From Amycolatopsis australiensis (GTDB lineage Bacteria; Actinomycetota; Actinomycetes; Mycobacteriales; Pseudonocardiaceae), in assembly GCF_900119165.1 (NCBI RefSeq), contig NZ_FPJG01000006.1, positions 3,100,001 through 3,164,000 on the forward strand: a DNA stretch of 64,000 nucleotides. Direction: 5' to 3'. Of this stretch, positions 1 through 7,853 are shown piece by piece. Position 1 is the first letter of the stretch, and each line of letters begins with the position of its first letter. The notes below the pieces were generated by a model. That model made no database searches. It saw only the letters and a list, made by a program, of their open reading frames with translations, and had not been told where the DNA came from. A program made the translations under genes and the position numbers.

Positions 1-187
1 TGAGGATCCGGTGCACCCAGTCGATCGTCGCGGCGGCTTCGCTCGCCGGCTCGACGGTGAACACGTGGTCGTACTTGTTCTTGAAGTAGCGGGCCTCGTT
101 CGCGCGCAGGCCGGCGAGCGCCGGTGCCACCGGTGACGACTCCAGGCCCACCGTCGACACGGTTTCGAAGTCCACGGCATAGGACAT
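1..187 (-). CDS. N-terminal part of a protein of unknown function, cut by the window edge
   Basis: The first 62 codons of a minus-strand gene are visible. It starts at an ATG (185-187) with a strong GGAGG ribosome binding site 6 to 10 nt upstream, so the start is well supported. The visible protein begins [18 protein letters not shown] and continues with a hydrophilic stretch containing [10 protein letters not shown]. There is no signal peptide or membrane segment in this part. I do not recognise the family. It lies in the same direction as the dienelactone hydrolase gene, 111 nt downstream of it, so it may be the next gene of that unit. Codon use is typical of the region. Confidence 0.7.
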   Translation of the reverse strand, partial: MSYAVDFETVSTVGLESSPVAPALAGLRANEARYFKNKYDHVFTVEPASEAAATIDWVHRIL

Positions 188-298
188 GGCGAATTCCTCC
201 GTCTGCGGGTCGGGCCTCTCGTGGGGAAGGTAGACGACTCGGGCGCGCGGCGCACGGTACCCGGCCGTCCGCAGCTCCAGGGGCGTGCCGCCGCCGGC

Positions 299-973
299 TC
301 AGCTCGGCAGGGTCCGCCGCAGGAACTCCCTGGTCAGGCCCCAGGCGCGTGCCGCCGCCTGCGGGTGGTGGAACATCGGGGCCACGTTGTTGTGGAACGC
401 GTGCCCCGCCTCCTCCTGGACGTGGATCTCCGCGCCCGGGTGCGCCGCCACCGCGGCTTCGACCACCGCCACGTCCGAGCGCGGGATGTACGGGTCCTGC
501 CCGCCGAAGTGGAACTGGATCGGGCACGTCACCTTCGCCAGGTCCGCGATCCGCGCGGGCACCGTCGAGCCGTAGAACGACACCGCCGTGTCCGGGTCGC
601 CCGCCGCCGCGGCCGCGAACGCCAGCGAACCGCCCAGGCAGAAGCCCAGGACACCGACGCCGCCCGTCACCGCGGGCAGGCCGCGCAGGTGCGCCACCGT
701 CGCCAGGACGTCGGACAGCCCCAGCTCCGGATCGAACGACGAGGCCACCTCCATCGACGCCGCCACGCCCGCCTCGTCGTGCGTCGACGACCAGCCGGGC
801 GCCGTCCGCCGGAACAGCTCCGGCACCCCCACCACGTAACCCGCCGACGCCAGCTCCGCCGCCACCGAGCGCAGATAGTCGTCCAAGCCGAAGATCTCCT
901 GGACCAGCACCAGCCCCGGGCCGCGGCCCGACGGCGGGACCCACAGCGGGAGATCGGTCAGCACGCTGTTCAT
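299..973 (-). CDS. Dienelactone hydrolase family protein
   Basis: This 224-residue protein has the usual length of the dienelactone hydrolase (DLH) family, soluble alpha/beta hydrolases that use Cys instead of Ser as nucleophile. The expected residues are visible: E26 in VQEIFG, nucleophile C112 in GFCLGG, D160 in FGGQDPYIP and H191 in GHAFHNN. The classical substrate is dienelactone of chlorocatechol degradation, but many family members act on other esters or lactones, and no aromatic pathway gene lies next to it, so the substrate is open. Its ATG overlaps the stop of the arginase-family remnant upstream (ATGA), which suggests that it once was the second gene of that operon. A ribosome binding site (GGAAAGGACC) precedes the start. 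Confidence 0.88.
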   Translation of the reverse strand: MNSVLTDLPLWVPPSGRGPGLVLVQEIFGLDDYLRSVAAELASAGYVVGVPELFRRTAPGWSSTHDEAGVAASMEVASSFDPELGLSDVLATVAHLRGLPAVTGGVGVLGFCLGGSLAFAAAAAGDPDTAVSFYGSTVPARIADLAKVTCPIQFHFGGQDPYIPRSDVAVVEAAVAAHPGAEIHVQEEAGHAFHNNVAPMFHHPQAAARAWGLTREFLRRTLPS

Positions 974-1175
974 CGGAAGGTCCTTTCCAGGCAGTCGCCG
1001 CCCAGCACCACCGGCAAGCCGCCGGACGCGCGAACCGACGCCACCCAGGTGTACGCCGCCCGCGCGGCCGCGTCGCGGACGCCGTCACCCGGCCGCCACG
1101 TGCCGGTGTACCGGCCCGGCGTCACGACCGCCGGCCCTGGTCGGACGGTGCGTCGATCAGGACGAGGTGCGTCAC
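970..1175 (-). pseudogene. Remnant of an arginase/ureohydrolase-family gene
   Basis: Two short reading frames on the minus strand look like pieces of one arginase-family N-terminus. The first (GTG at 1175 to TGA at 1122) encodes [17 protein letters not shown], the typical first beta strand. The second (GTG at 1125 to TGA at 970, 51 residues) contains [16 protein letters not shown], an AAYT helix and LPVVLGGDC, which matches the segment leading to the first metal motif. The roughly 25 residues normally between them and the whole metal-binding C-terminus (DAHxD, DxDxxDP) are missing. The second frame ends in a 4-nt overlap with the dienelactone hydrolase ATG. I read this as a gene decayed by internal and 3' deletion. 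The family call rests on motif memory. Confidence 0.6.
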
Positions 1176-1189
1176 CCGGTCACCGTACT

Positions 1190-1207
1190 GGCTCCGCGGC
1201 CGGAGCC
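1190..1207. promoter_or_regulatory. Small palindrome upstream of the TrpB2 gene
   Basis: GGCTCCG, four bases, CGGAGCC forms a 7-bp-arm inverted repeat. A possible -10 hexamer TAAGTT (1212-1217) follows directly, and the AGGAGG ribosome binding site is at 1231-1236. The palindrome could be an operator, but with this GC content short palindromes are frequent, so support is weak. Confidence 0.25.
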
Positions 1208-1240
1208 GTCCTAAGTTGGGGTGCCGACCAAGGAGGCGTG

Positions 1241-2593
1241 ATGGCTGAGCAGACCAAGTACATCCTGGACGAAGCCGATCTCCCCACGCAGTGGTACAAC
1301 GTCATCCCCGACCTGCCCGAGCCGCCACCGCCGCCGCTGCACCCCGGCACCCGCGAGCCCGTCGGCCCGGAGGACCTGGCCCCGCTCTTCCCGCAGGCGC
1401 TCATCGCCCAGGAAGTGACGACCGATCGCTATGTCGACATCCCCGAGGAGGTCCGGGAGGTCTACCGGCTCTGGCGGCCGTCGCCGCTGTTCCGGGCGCG
1501 GCGGCTGGAGAAGGCGCTCGGCACGCCGGCGCGGATCTACTACAAGTACGAGGGCGTGAGCCCGGTCGGGTCCCACAAGCCGAACACCGCCGTGCCGCAG
1601 GCGTTCTACAACGCGGCCGAAGGCGTCACGCGGCTGACCACCGAGACCGGCGCCGGCCAGTGGGGAAGCGCGCTGGCGTTCGCCTGCGCCCAGTACGGGC
1701 TCGAGTGCGAGGTCTGGCAGGTGCGGGCCTCCTACGACCAGAAGCCCTACCGCAAGCTGATGATGGAGACGTTCGGCGCGACCGTGCACCCCAGCCCGTC
1801 CGAGCTGACCGAGTCCGGCAAGGCCATCCTCGCCGAGCACCCGGACTCGACCGGCAGCCTCGGCATCGCGATCAGCGAGGCGGTCGAGCAGGCGGCGCAG
1901 GACCCGAACGCGCGGTACGCCCTGGGCAGCGTGCTCAACCACGTGCTGCTGCACCAGACGGTCATCGGCGAAGAAGCGCTCAAGCAGTTCGAGCTGGCCG
2001 GCGACACCCCGGACGTCCTGGTCGGCTGCACCGGTGGCGGCTCCAACTTCGGCGGGCTGGCCTTCCCGTTCCTGCGCGAGAAGCTGGCCGGGCGGATGAA
2101 CCCGGTGATCCGCGCGGTGGAGCCGGCCGCGTGCCCGTCGCTGACGCGCGGCAAGTACGCCTACGACTTCGGCGACACGGCCGGGCTCACCCCGCTGCTC
2201 AAGATGCACACGCTCGGCCACGAGTTCATCCCGGACCCGATCCACGCGGGCGGCCTGCGCTACCACGGGATGTCGCCGCTGATCTCGCACATCTACGAGC
2301 TGGGCCTGATCGAAGCGATCGCGATCGGGCAGCAGGAGTGCTTCGCGGCGGGCGTCCGGTTCGCGCGGGCCGAAGGGATCATCCCGGCCCCGGAGCCGAC
2401 CCACGCGCTGGCGGCGTGCATCCAGGAAGCGTTGCGGTGCAAGGAAACGGGCGAGGAGAAGGTGATCCTCACGGCGCTGTGCGGCCACGCCCACCTGGAC
2501 CTGCCGGCGTACGGCGCCTACCTCGCGGGAGACATGGTGGACAACGAGCTGTCCGAGGCGACCCTGGAGGAGTCGCTCGCCACCCTGCCGTAG
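1241..2593 (+). CDS. trpB2: TrpB2-type tryptophan synthase beta-like PLP enzyme
   Basis: This 450-residue protein belongs to the TrpB2 branch of tryptophan synthase beta chains, which are about 50 residues longer than the TrpB1 form that partners with TrpA. TrpB condenses indole (or, in some TrpB2 systems, possibly other donors) with serine through PLP. Visible signatures are the PLP lysine K113 in GSHKPNTA, the substrate loop ETGAGQWG (near 130) and the phosphate-binding loop [10 protein letters not shown] (near 263). The start at 1241 has AGGAGG four nt upstream; an upstream extension of the frame has no support. No trpA or other trp biosynthetic gene is nearby, so it stands alone, as TrpB2 often does. 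It could salvage indole; its role is not settled by sequence. Confidence 0.93.
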   Translation: MAEQTKYILDEADLPTQWYNVIPDLPEPPPPPLHPGTREPVGPEDLAPLFPQALIAQEVTTDRYVDIPEEVREVYRLWRPSPLFRARRLEKALGTPARIYYKYEGVSPVGSHKPNTAVPQAFYNAAEGVTRLTTETGAGQWGSALAFACAQYGLECEVWQVRASYDQKPYRKLMMETFGATVHPSPSELTESGKAILAEHPDSTGSLGIAISEAVEQAAQDPNARYALGSVLNHVLLHQTVIGEEALKQFELAGDTPDVLVGCTGGGSNFGGLAFPFLREKLAGRMNPVIRAVEPAACPSLTRGKYAYDFGDTAGLTPLLKMHTLGHEFIPDPIHAGGLRYHGMSPLISHIYELGLIEAIAIGQQECFAAGVRFARAEGIIPAPEPTHALAACIQEALRCKETGEEKVILTALCGHAHLDLPAYGAYLAGDMVDNELSEATLEESLATLP

Positions 2594-2599
2594 TCCCGA

Positions 2600-2733
2600 G
2601 CGCCCCAAGGCGGCCTTGGGTGCGTCAGACGCACCCAAGGCCGCCTTGGTTGCTCCACCCATGCCCCCGCCACCACCCGCAACGGAGGCGCTTCGCAGTG
2701 CCCATTCAACGCACCGAAGGCCACATTGGGGCG
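2600..2733. repeat. Palindromic repeat array, copy 1 (degenerate right half)
   Basis: After the trpB2 stop comes CGCCCCAAGGCGGCCTTGGG, then TGCGTCAGACGCA and CCCAAGGCCGCCTTGG, that is, alternating small palindromes of the types CCAAGGCSGCCTTGG and TGCGTnnnACGCA. A worn unit at 2708-2733 ends in ATTGGGGCG, the inverted counterpart of the CGCCCCAA left end. The 16 nt GTCCCGAGCGCCCCAA at 2593-2608 recur exactly at 21623-21638. The array lies between the convergent 3' ends of trpB2 and the diguanylate cyclase and could form strong RNA hairpins there. Confidence 0.8.
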
Positions 2734-2745
2734 CTCTGGGACCGG

Positions 2746-4092
2746 TCAGAGGGCGTCGGGGATTTCGGGGCGGATGAGTTCGGTGTGCGGGTTCGCCAGG
2801 ACCACGCGGTCGCGGCCGGCCGCCTTCGCCTCGAACACCGCGTCGTCCGCTGCCTGCAGGAGGATCGTGTACTCCGTCGCCGTCTCCGGGTAGACCGCCG
2901 CGCCGATCGAGGCCGTCAGGCCCGTGATCACCTCCGGCTTGCCCGGGCGGATCACCGGGACCGGCACCTCGATCCGGGCGATCGCCGCGCGGATGCGGTC
3001 AGCGATGGACACGATCTCCGCGCTCGTCGCGCCCGGGAGCAGGACCACGAACTCGTCGCCGCCGAAGCGGCCCACGTAGTCGCCGCCGCGGACCGCGCCC
3101 TGGATCGCCGCCGCGATCGCGCGCAGGACCTCGTCGCCAGCCAGGTGGCCGTTGCCGTCGTCGATCGCCTTGAAGTGGTCCAGGTCGATCATCAGCACGC
3201 CCGCCGTCGACGACAGCTCCGCCGCGCGCGCCAGCTCGTTGCGCGCCAGCTGGACCCAGAACTCCGGGGCGAGCAGCGCCGTCTTGGAGTCCGTGCGCGC
3301 GGCGGCCTGGAACTGCGGCAGCAGCAGCCCGATGTGCAGCGCGACCGGCGTCACCATCAGCACCGGCAGCAGCCACGGCCGGACCGTCATCACCAGCGCG
3401 ATCCCGCAGCCGACGCCGACCGCGGCCAGCACGATCAGCACGTCCGACGGGTTGCCGAACGCCTGCCGCGGCGGCTTGCCCGGGTTGCTCATCAGGATCG
3501 CGAGGATCACCAGCACGTAGTTGAGCCCGAAGTAGCCGATGCCGGCCGCCAGCAGCGCGGTCATCCCGCCGAACCCGTCCAGGTAGGGCACGTACGGCGC
3601 GACGTGCCCGGTCCCGGCGGACAGCACGGACCCGGCGGCCGCGCACGCCAGGATGACCGACGCGGCGGAGAACACTTTCCGGTGAACCACGCCGCGTCGC
3701 TTGTAGACCCGCACCCACGAGTGGGCATAGCTCACCGTGATGACCAACGTGGCCAGCGGCGGCGGCAGCAGGAGCAGCCCGGCGAAGATCCAGATCGACT
3801 GCAGGTGCATGTGCGGGCGCCCGTCGGCGGCCAGCTCGCGGATCCGCTCGATGCGCTGCGCCGCTTCGAGGTGCACGACCTCGCCGGCCAGGATCAGGCC
3901 GCACCACAGCAGCGACTGGGCGGTGACCGGCACCAGCCCGGCGGTGCCGAGGACGACGGCCAGCGCCAGCACGTCGACGACGAGGACGTAGCCGAGCACC
4001 GGAGTGGTCAGCTTCCACATCGCCCACGTACGGATACCTGATCGTGGACGTTCTGAGCTGGGCTTTCGCCCTGGGGACCCGGACAATCCCAC
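2746..4092 (-). CDS. Membrane-bound diguanylate cyclase (GGDEF)
   Basis: The 448-residue protein has a hydrophobic N-terminal half with several transmembrane segments (about residues 25-235) and a C-terminal GGDEF domain that makes cyclic di-GMP from two GTP. The active-site signature GGDEF is intact near residue 345 and is preceded at the canonical five-residue distance by RGGD, the RxxD inhibitory site, so product feedback inhibition is expected. No EAL domain is fused. The GTG start at 4092 has AGAGGGG six nt upstream; an internal ATG at 4020 would remove 24 residues but lacks a good ribosome binding site. It is divergent from the PTDWT-repeat gene and shares its 136-nt intergenic region. 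The membrane part is probably a sensor, ligand unknown. Confidence 0.92.
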   Translation of the reverse strand: MGLSGSPGRKPSSERPRSGIRTWAMWKLTTPVLGYVLVVDVLALAVVLGTAGLVPVTAQSLLWCGLILAGEVVHLEAAQRIERIRELAADGRPHMHLQSIWIFAGLLLLPPPLATLVITVSYAHSWVRVYKRRGVVHRKVFSAASVILACAAAGSVLSAGTGHVAPYVPYLDGFGGMTALLAAGIGYFGLNYVLVILAILMSNPGKPPRQAFGNPSDVLIVLAAVGVGCGIALVMTVRPWLLPVLMVTPVALHIGLLLPQFQAAARTDSKTALLAPEFWVQLARNELARAAELSSTAGVLMIDLDHFKAIDDGNGHLAGDEVLRAIAAAIQGAVRGGDYVGRFGGDEFVVLLPGATSAEIVSIADRIRAAIARIEVPVPVIRPGKPEVITGLTASIGAAVYPETATEYTILLQAADDAVFEAKAAGRDRVVLANPHTELIRPEIPDAL

Positions 4093-4228
4093 GAAACGCC
4101 CCTCTTCTCAGGACGGAACTCTTCGCGGAAATCGTCACTGTAATCGAATGAACGCGGTGTGTCACTAGGCCGGTCAGGCTACGGTTCGGTCACCCACCGT
4201 GCCAATTCGCACACGAACAGGAGAAATC

Positions 4229-4513
4229 ATGTCGCACTTCCTTCCCAGCGCCAACATCGTCCCGTCCCGCCGGCGCGCGCAGCGGCCGACCGACTGGACC
4301 CGGCAGCTCCCCACCGACTGGACCCGCGCGATCCCCACCGACTGGACCACGCGGCAGCTGCCGACCGACTGGACCACCCGCGAGCTGCCGACCGACCGGA
4401 CCGTCCGCCGGATGCCGACCGAGTGGGCCCGCCCCGGCGTCTCGTCACCGCTGCCCGAGTGCCCGACCGACTGGACCCCGCGGCAGATCCCGACCGACTG
4501 GACGCGGTCCTGA
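4229..4513 (+). CDS. Small protein of eight PTDWT-type repeats; unknown function
   Basis: A 94-residue protein starts at ATG 4229 behind a CAGGAG ribosome binding site. After a 19-residue basic leader (MSHFLPSANIVPSRRRAQR) it consists of eight repeats starting at residues 20, 28, 36, 45, 54, 63, 79 and 88. Five of the first five-residue blocks plus the last are exactly PTDWT; one is PTDRT and one PTEWA. Spacers are short, mostly three or four residues, rich in Arg and ending in Leu, Ile or Met. The sixth unit is longer (16 residues) and holds the only Cys. Synonymous codons vary between copies (Pro CCC/CCG, Arg CGG/CGC, Leu CTC/CTG) while the amino acids stay the same, so the protein sequence is under selection. 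There is no signal peptide or membrane segment. A multi-core peptide precursor or a repeat-type binding protein are possible; no modifying enzyme is next to it, but an MFS exporter is. Confidence 0.8.
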   Translation: MSHFLPSANIVPSRRRAQRPTDWTRQLPTDWTRAIPTDWTTRQLPTDWTTRELPTDRTVRRMPTEWARPGVSSPLPECPTDWTPRQIPTDWTRS

Positions 4514-4519
4514 CCAGCG

Positions 4520-4550
4520 CCCGGTGACCGGCGCCCCGCCGGTCACCGGG
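4520..4550. terminator. Bidirectional hairpin between the PTDWT gene and the MFS gene
   Basis: A perfect 13-bp stem (CCCGGTGACCGGC, loop GCCCC, GCCGGTCACCGGG) lies 6 nt after the PTDWT-protein stop and overlaps the last codons of the convergent MFS gene. There is no U tract, as is usual in actinomycetes. It probably ends transcription from both sides. Confidence 0.7.
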
Positions 4551-5748
4551 AGGCCGGCCGCGCCCGCCGCCACAGCGTCGCCGCGCCGGACGCGGCCACC
4601 ACGCCGATCGCCCCGGCCCCGGCGACGACGCCGTGCGGCGCGAAGCGTTCGGCCGCGAGCCCGGCCAGCACCACGCCGAGGCCCTGGGACACGCGCAGCG
4701 CCGTCAACGCGAAGCCGAACGCCTGCGCGCGCTGAGCATCGGGCGTGAGCTGGACGAACGTCGTGTTCGCGATCAGGTTGTACGAACTGGCCACCCCGGA
4801 CAGCGTCAGCAGCGCCAACGTGGCCACCAGGTCCGGCCGCAGCGCGCAGCCGAGCAAGGCGGCGCACGCCAGCACGGCCAGCGGGCCGAGCAGCCCGCTC
4901 CGCCGATCGGGCGGGATCCGCGACAACGCGGCCATGCCGAGCACGTTCCCCAGCGCGTACGCCCCCAGCAGCAGCCCGACGACCGTCGCGCCCCCGCCGA
5001 GTTCGGCGGCGTACGGCGCGGCGATCGCCTCGCCCGCGATGTAGATCCCCGACACGCACCCCAGCGCGACCAGCGCCAGCCGGCGCCGGTCGCCGACCAC
5101 CACCCGCCAGCCCGCCCGCACGTGCCGCCACCACCGGACGCCCGAAGACTCGCGCGGTGGCCGGGACCGGACGCCCGCGACCAGGAACACCGCCGACACC
5201 GCGAAGCTCGCCGCGTCCGCCAGCAGCGCGCCGCCGGTGCCGGCGGCCGCCACGAGCAGCCCGCCGAGCGCGAACCCGGCGACCTGGCCCGCCTGCACGA
5301 GCATCATCAGCAGGCCCATTCCCGGCACGAACGTCTCGCCCGGCAGCACCTGCGGCAGCAGCGCGGCGCGCGCGGAGTTCCACACCGGGTTGAACAGCTG
5401 GACGCCCACCAGCAGCGCGGCCACCGCGGGCAGCGGGAGACCGGGCCACGCCATCACCGCGACCGCCACCGCCCGCAGGACGTCCGCCAGGACCATCACC
5501 GTCCGCGGCGGGTGCCGGTCGGCCAGCCCGGACAGCAGCGGGCCGCCGACGAGGTCCGGCAGGAACGTCAGCGCGTACGTGAGCGCGGCCCAGCCCGGCG
5601 AGTTCGTCCGGGCGTAGACCAGGATCGACAGCGCGACCCGCGCGAGCTGGTCACCGGTGACCGAGACGAGCTGGGCGGAGAACAACGCCCGGAACTCGGT
5701 CACCGCGAGGACGTCCCGGAACCCCGCCGCGCGCACCGCCATGAGCAC
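4543..5748 (-). CDS. MFS transporter (probable drug or metabolite exporter)
   Basis: This 401-residue protein is hydrophobic throughout, with about 12 predicted transmembrane helices and the MFS loop 2-3 signature GLADRHPPRTVMV near residue 75. Members of this subgroup (MFS_3/enterobactin-exporter-like) expel drugs or siderophores by proton antiport. The GTG start at 5748 has GGAGG at eight nt; ATG 5742 would be the alternative. It lies 37 nt downstream of the VanW-family gene in the same direction and may be cotranscribed. It converges with the PTDWT-repeat gene. Substrate cannot be told from sequence. Confidence 0.88.
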   Translation of the reverse strand: MLMAVRAAGFRDVLAVTEFRALFSAQLVSVTGDQLARVALSILVYARTNSPGWAALTYALTFLPDLVGGPLLSGLADRHPPRTVMVLADVLRAVAVAVMAWPGLPLPAVAALLVGVQLFNPVWNSARAALLPQVLPGETFVPGMGLLMMLVQAGQVAGFALGGLLVAAAGTGGALLADAASFAVSAVFLVAGVRSRPPRESSGVRWWRHVRAGWRVVVGDRRRLALVALGCVSGIYIAGEAIAAPYAAELGGGATVVGLLLGAYALGNVLGMAALSRIPPDRRSGLLGPLAVLACAALLGCALRPDLVATLALLTLSGVASSYNLIANTTFVQLTPDAQRAQAFGFALTALRVSQGLGVVLAGLAAERFAPHGVVAGAGAIGVVAASGAATLWRRARPASR

Positions 5749-5785
5749 TCACGGTACCTCCGCGGACGCGCTCGGTGAACGTCCG

Positions 5786-7573
5786 TTAGGAGGGGTCGCA
5801 GGTGATTTTCGGCTGCGGGTTGTAGCGGACGGTCCGGGTCGAGCGGCTGACCTCGCGGCCGGTGGCGGCGTCCTTGAGCACGCGCGTGTCGGTCGTGGTG
5901 AACCCGGGCGCACCGGGGGAGGCGTGGCAGTTCTCCGCCGGGCCCGGCTTGGTCGGCGGATCGGTCGGGTTCGAGCGGCCGCCCGGGATGGACTCGACCG
6001 TGTACCGCTTGGTGCCCCACAGCTTCACGGTGATCGACGACGGCGTCCAGATCGTCTGGATGGCGATGCCGGTCGGCGAGTCGTTGGTGAACTTGAGGTC
6101 GATGACGCTGGCGCCGTTGGGGCTCTGGAACACCGTCGCCTCGCGCGCGGCGGGGTAGCGGCTGATGTAGTAGCTGTGCTCCTTGTGGCCCGCGTCCTTC
6201 ATGCCCGCGAAGTAGGCCGCGTTGTACAGCGTCGTCGCGAACTGCGAGATGCCGCCGCCGACCTCGCGCGCCGGGGCGCCGTTCTCGATGACGCCCGCCT
6301 CGACGTAGCCCTGCGCCGTGCCGCGCGGGCCGGTGAACCCGTTGAGGCTGAAGGTTTCCCCCGGCTTGACGATGGCGCCGTTCACCTTCTGCGCGACGAC
6401 GCGGATGTTGGTGCCGGAGTCGGCCGCGAAGCCGCCGGTGGTGAACTCGCCGACGACCTCCTTGACGCCCAGCTGGTTGGCCTGGTCGGTCGTCACCTTC
6501 GCCGGGCTGTCCTTGTAGACGGCGGCCACCTCGCGGCCGCCGGTCTGCTTCAGCACGTCCGGCAGCGGCTTGAGGCTCGGGTCCCAGTCGATGGTCCGGC
6601 CGTCGGTGGACGGGTCGACCGCCGGCTTGCCGCCCTCGAAGACGATGGTCGCGTCCTTGCCCTCCTTTTCGGTGGACTTCAGCTGCGGCCCGACGGCCTC
6701 GACGATCTTGGCGTTGTCGATCTTCGGCGTCAGCCCGCCGCCGTCGGCGGGCTCGAAGCTCAGCGCGGCGGCGATCGCGTCCGGCTTGACCGTGGCGTTC
6801 TTGCCTTCGCCCTTCACCACCAGCGGACCGGAGACGGCGGGCCGCGCGAACTGCTCCAGCGCGGCCTGGACGCCTTCGGGCGTGGTGCGGACCGGGGTGC
6901 TCGTCACCGGCAGGGTGAGCGTCTCGCCGCGCGCCCACTTCTCGACGACGGTGGCCTTCGCGCCCTCGACGTCGAGCTTCTGCCCGGGCTTCGGCGCGAC
7001 GGCGACCGGGGTGGTGCCATCGAACTTCACGGTGCCTTCGGCGGGCTCGCGGTCGACCTGGCCGCGCAGCGACTCGAGCGCGGCGGCGAGCTTCGCCTCG
7101 TCGGCGTGGCTGACGACGCCGACCTCGCGGCTGGAGAACAGCGACGACAGGCGCGTGAACGGGTTCAGCGGCTGCTCGCCGGCCTGGTCCAGGGTCTGCG
7201 GCCAGTCGAGGCGCAGCCCGGCGTTCGCCGGCGGCAGCGTGGCGTGGACGTCGCCGGCGGTGACGGCGAGCGGGCGCGTCAGCCGCGGCTCGATCTGCTC
7301 GCGCAGGCGCTGCTCGGCGGCGTCGCGGTCCATGCCGCCGACGTCGACCCCGGCGACGGTCACCCCGCGCGGGACGCTGCCTTGGCTGACCAGCAGGTCG
7401 ATGCCGTAGACGGCGACGAGCAGGCCGAACACGCCGCCCGCGATCCAGCCGGCCTTGCGGATTGAGCGCTTCGCGGGGCCAGGGCCGCGGCCCGGTTCGG
7501 GTTCGGGCCGGACGACGGGCAGGACATCCGTCTGCTCACCGTGTGACTCGGGCCAGCGCGGTTCGTACGGCAA
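5786..7573 (-). CDS. VanW family protein with peptidoglycan-binding-like repeats
   Basis: The 595-residue protein has a Pro/Glu-rich cytoplasmic N-terminus (1-38), one membrane anchor (about 42-62) and a large extracytoplasmic part. The middle (about 70-380) contains YoaR-type putative peptidoglycan-binding modules, and the VanW domain follows (about 385-530) with the characteristic VGGGISQFATTLYNAAYFAG. VanW was first seen in vancomycin-resistance clusters, but its biochemical role is unknown; these proteins are common in actinobacterial and firmicute envelopes. No van resistance genes are nearby. The MFS gene follows in the same direction. Upstream lies repeat array 2, so its promoter must sit in 7574-7730. 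Confidence 0.9.
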   Translation of the reverse strand: MPYEPRWPESHGEQTDVLPVVRPEPEPGRGPGPAKRSIRKAGWIAGGVFGLLVAVYGIDLLVSQGSVPRGVTVAGVDVGGMDRDAAEQRLREQIEPRLTRPLAVTAGDVHATLPPANAGLRLDWPQTLDQAGEQPLNPFTRLSSLFSSREVGVVSHADEAKLAAALESLRGQVDREPAEGTVKFDGTTPVAVAPKPGQKLDVEGAKATVVEKWARGETLTLPVTSTPVRTTPEGVQAALEQFARPAVSGPLVVKGEGKNATVKPDAIAAALSFEPADGGGLTPKIDNAKIVEAVGPQLKSTEKEGKDATIVFEGGKPAVDPSTDGRTIDWDPSLKPLPDVLKQTGGREVAAVYKDSPAKVTTDQANQLGVKEVVGEFTTGGFAADSGTNIRVVAQKVNGAIVKPGETFSLNGFTGPRGTAQGYVEAGVIENGAPAREVGGGISQFATTLYNAAYFAGMKDAGHKEHSYYISRYPAAREATVFQSPNGASVIDLKFTNDSPTGIAIQTIWTPSSITVKLWGTKRYTVESIPGGRSNPTDPPTKPGPAENCHASPGAPGFTTTDTRVLKDAATGREVSRSTRTVRYNPQPKITCDPS

Positions 7574-7729
7574 CTCTCCACCCCTTCAACGCGGCGCCGG
7601 ATCGCGCCGGTGACGGGCCCAGCGTACGGGGCACCCGGACAAGCCGTACGACTCGCCCTAACGGGGGATGAACCGGTCACGGAACGGTCAACACAGACAA
7701 CCTGCGACGCGAGCGGGCTCCGGCCGCAG

Positions 7730-7813
7730 GCGCCCCAAGGCGGCCTTGGGTGCGTGGGACGCACCGAAGGGCCCCTTGGGTGCGTGGGACGCACCGAAGG
7801 GGCCCTTGGGGCG
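7730..7813. repeat. Palindromic repeat array, copy 2 (cleanest ends)
   Basis: This array opens with CGCCCCAAGG (7731-7740) and closes with its exact inverse CCTTGGGGCG (7804-7813). In between, units of the form CTTGGGTGCGTGGGACGCACCGA repeat twice with a spacing of 38 nt. Each unit combines two hairpins, one on CCAAGG/CCTTGG and one on GGTGCGT/ACGCACC. It lies between the stop of the sugar-acid dehydratase gene (7854) and the start of the VanW gene (7573), both minus strand, so it is placed like a terminator of the dehydratase transcript. Confidence 0.85.
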
Positions 7814-7853
7814 GGTTGGGATTTCGGCGAGAGCGGGTCCCGCGCTGGCGGGC

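Noticed and set aside
124..1248. Long open frames over the dienelactone hydrolase gene
   Set aside because: They are antisense frames of high-GC DNA with Arg/Pro/Ala-rich translations and no domain.
4174..4377. Antisense repeat protein opposite the PTDWT gene
   Set aside because: It is the shadow of the plus-strand repeats. It has no ribosome binding site, and its conserved residues are explained by the plus-strand protein.
7730..7813. CRISPR array
   Set aside because: The repeats are nested palindromes directly joined, without unique spacers of constant length, and no cas gene is near.
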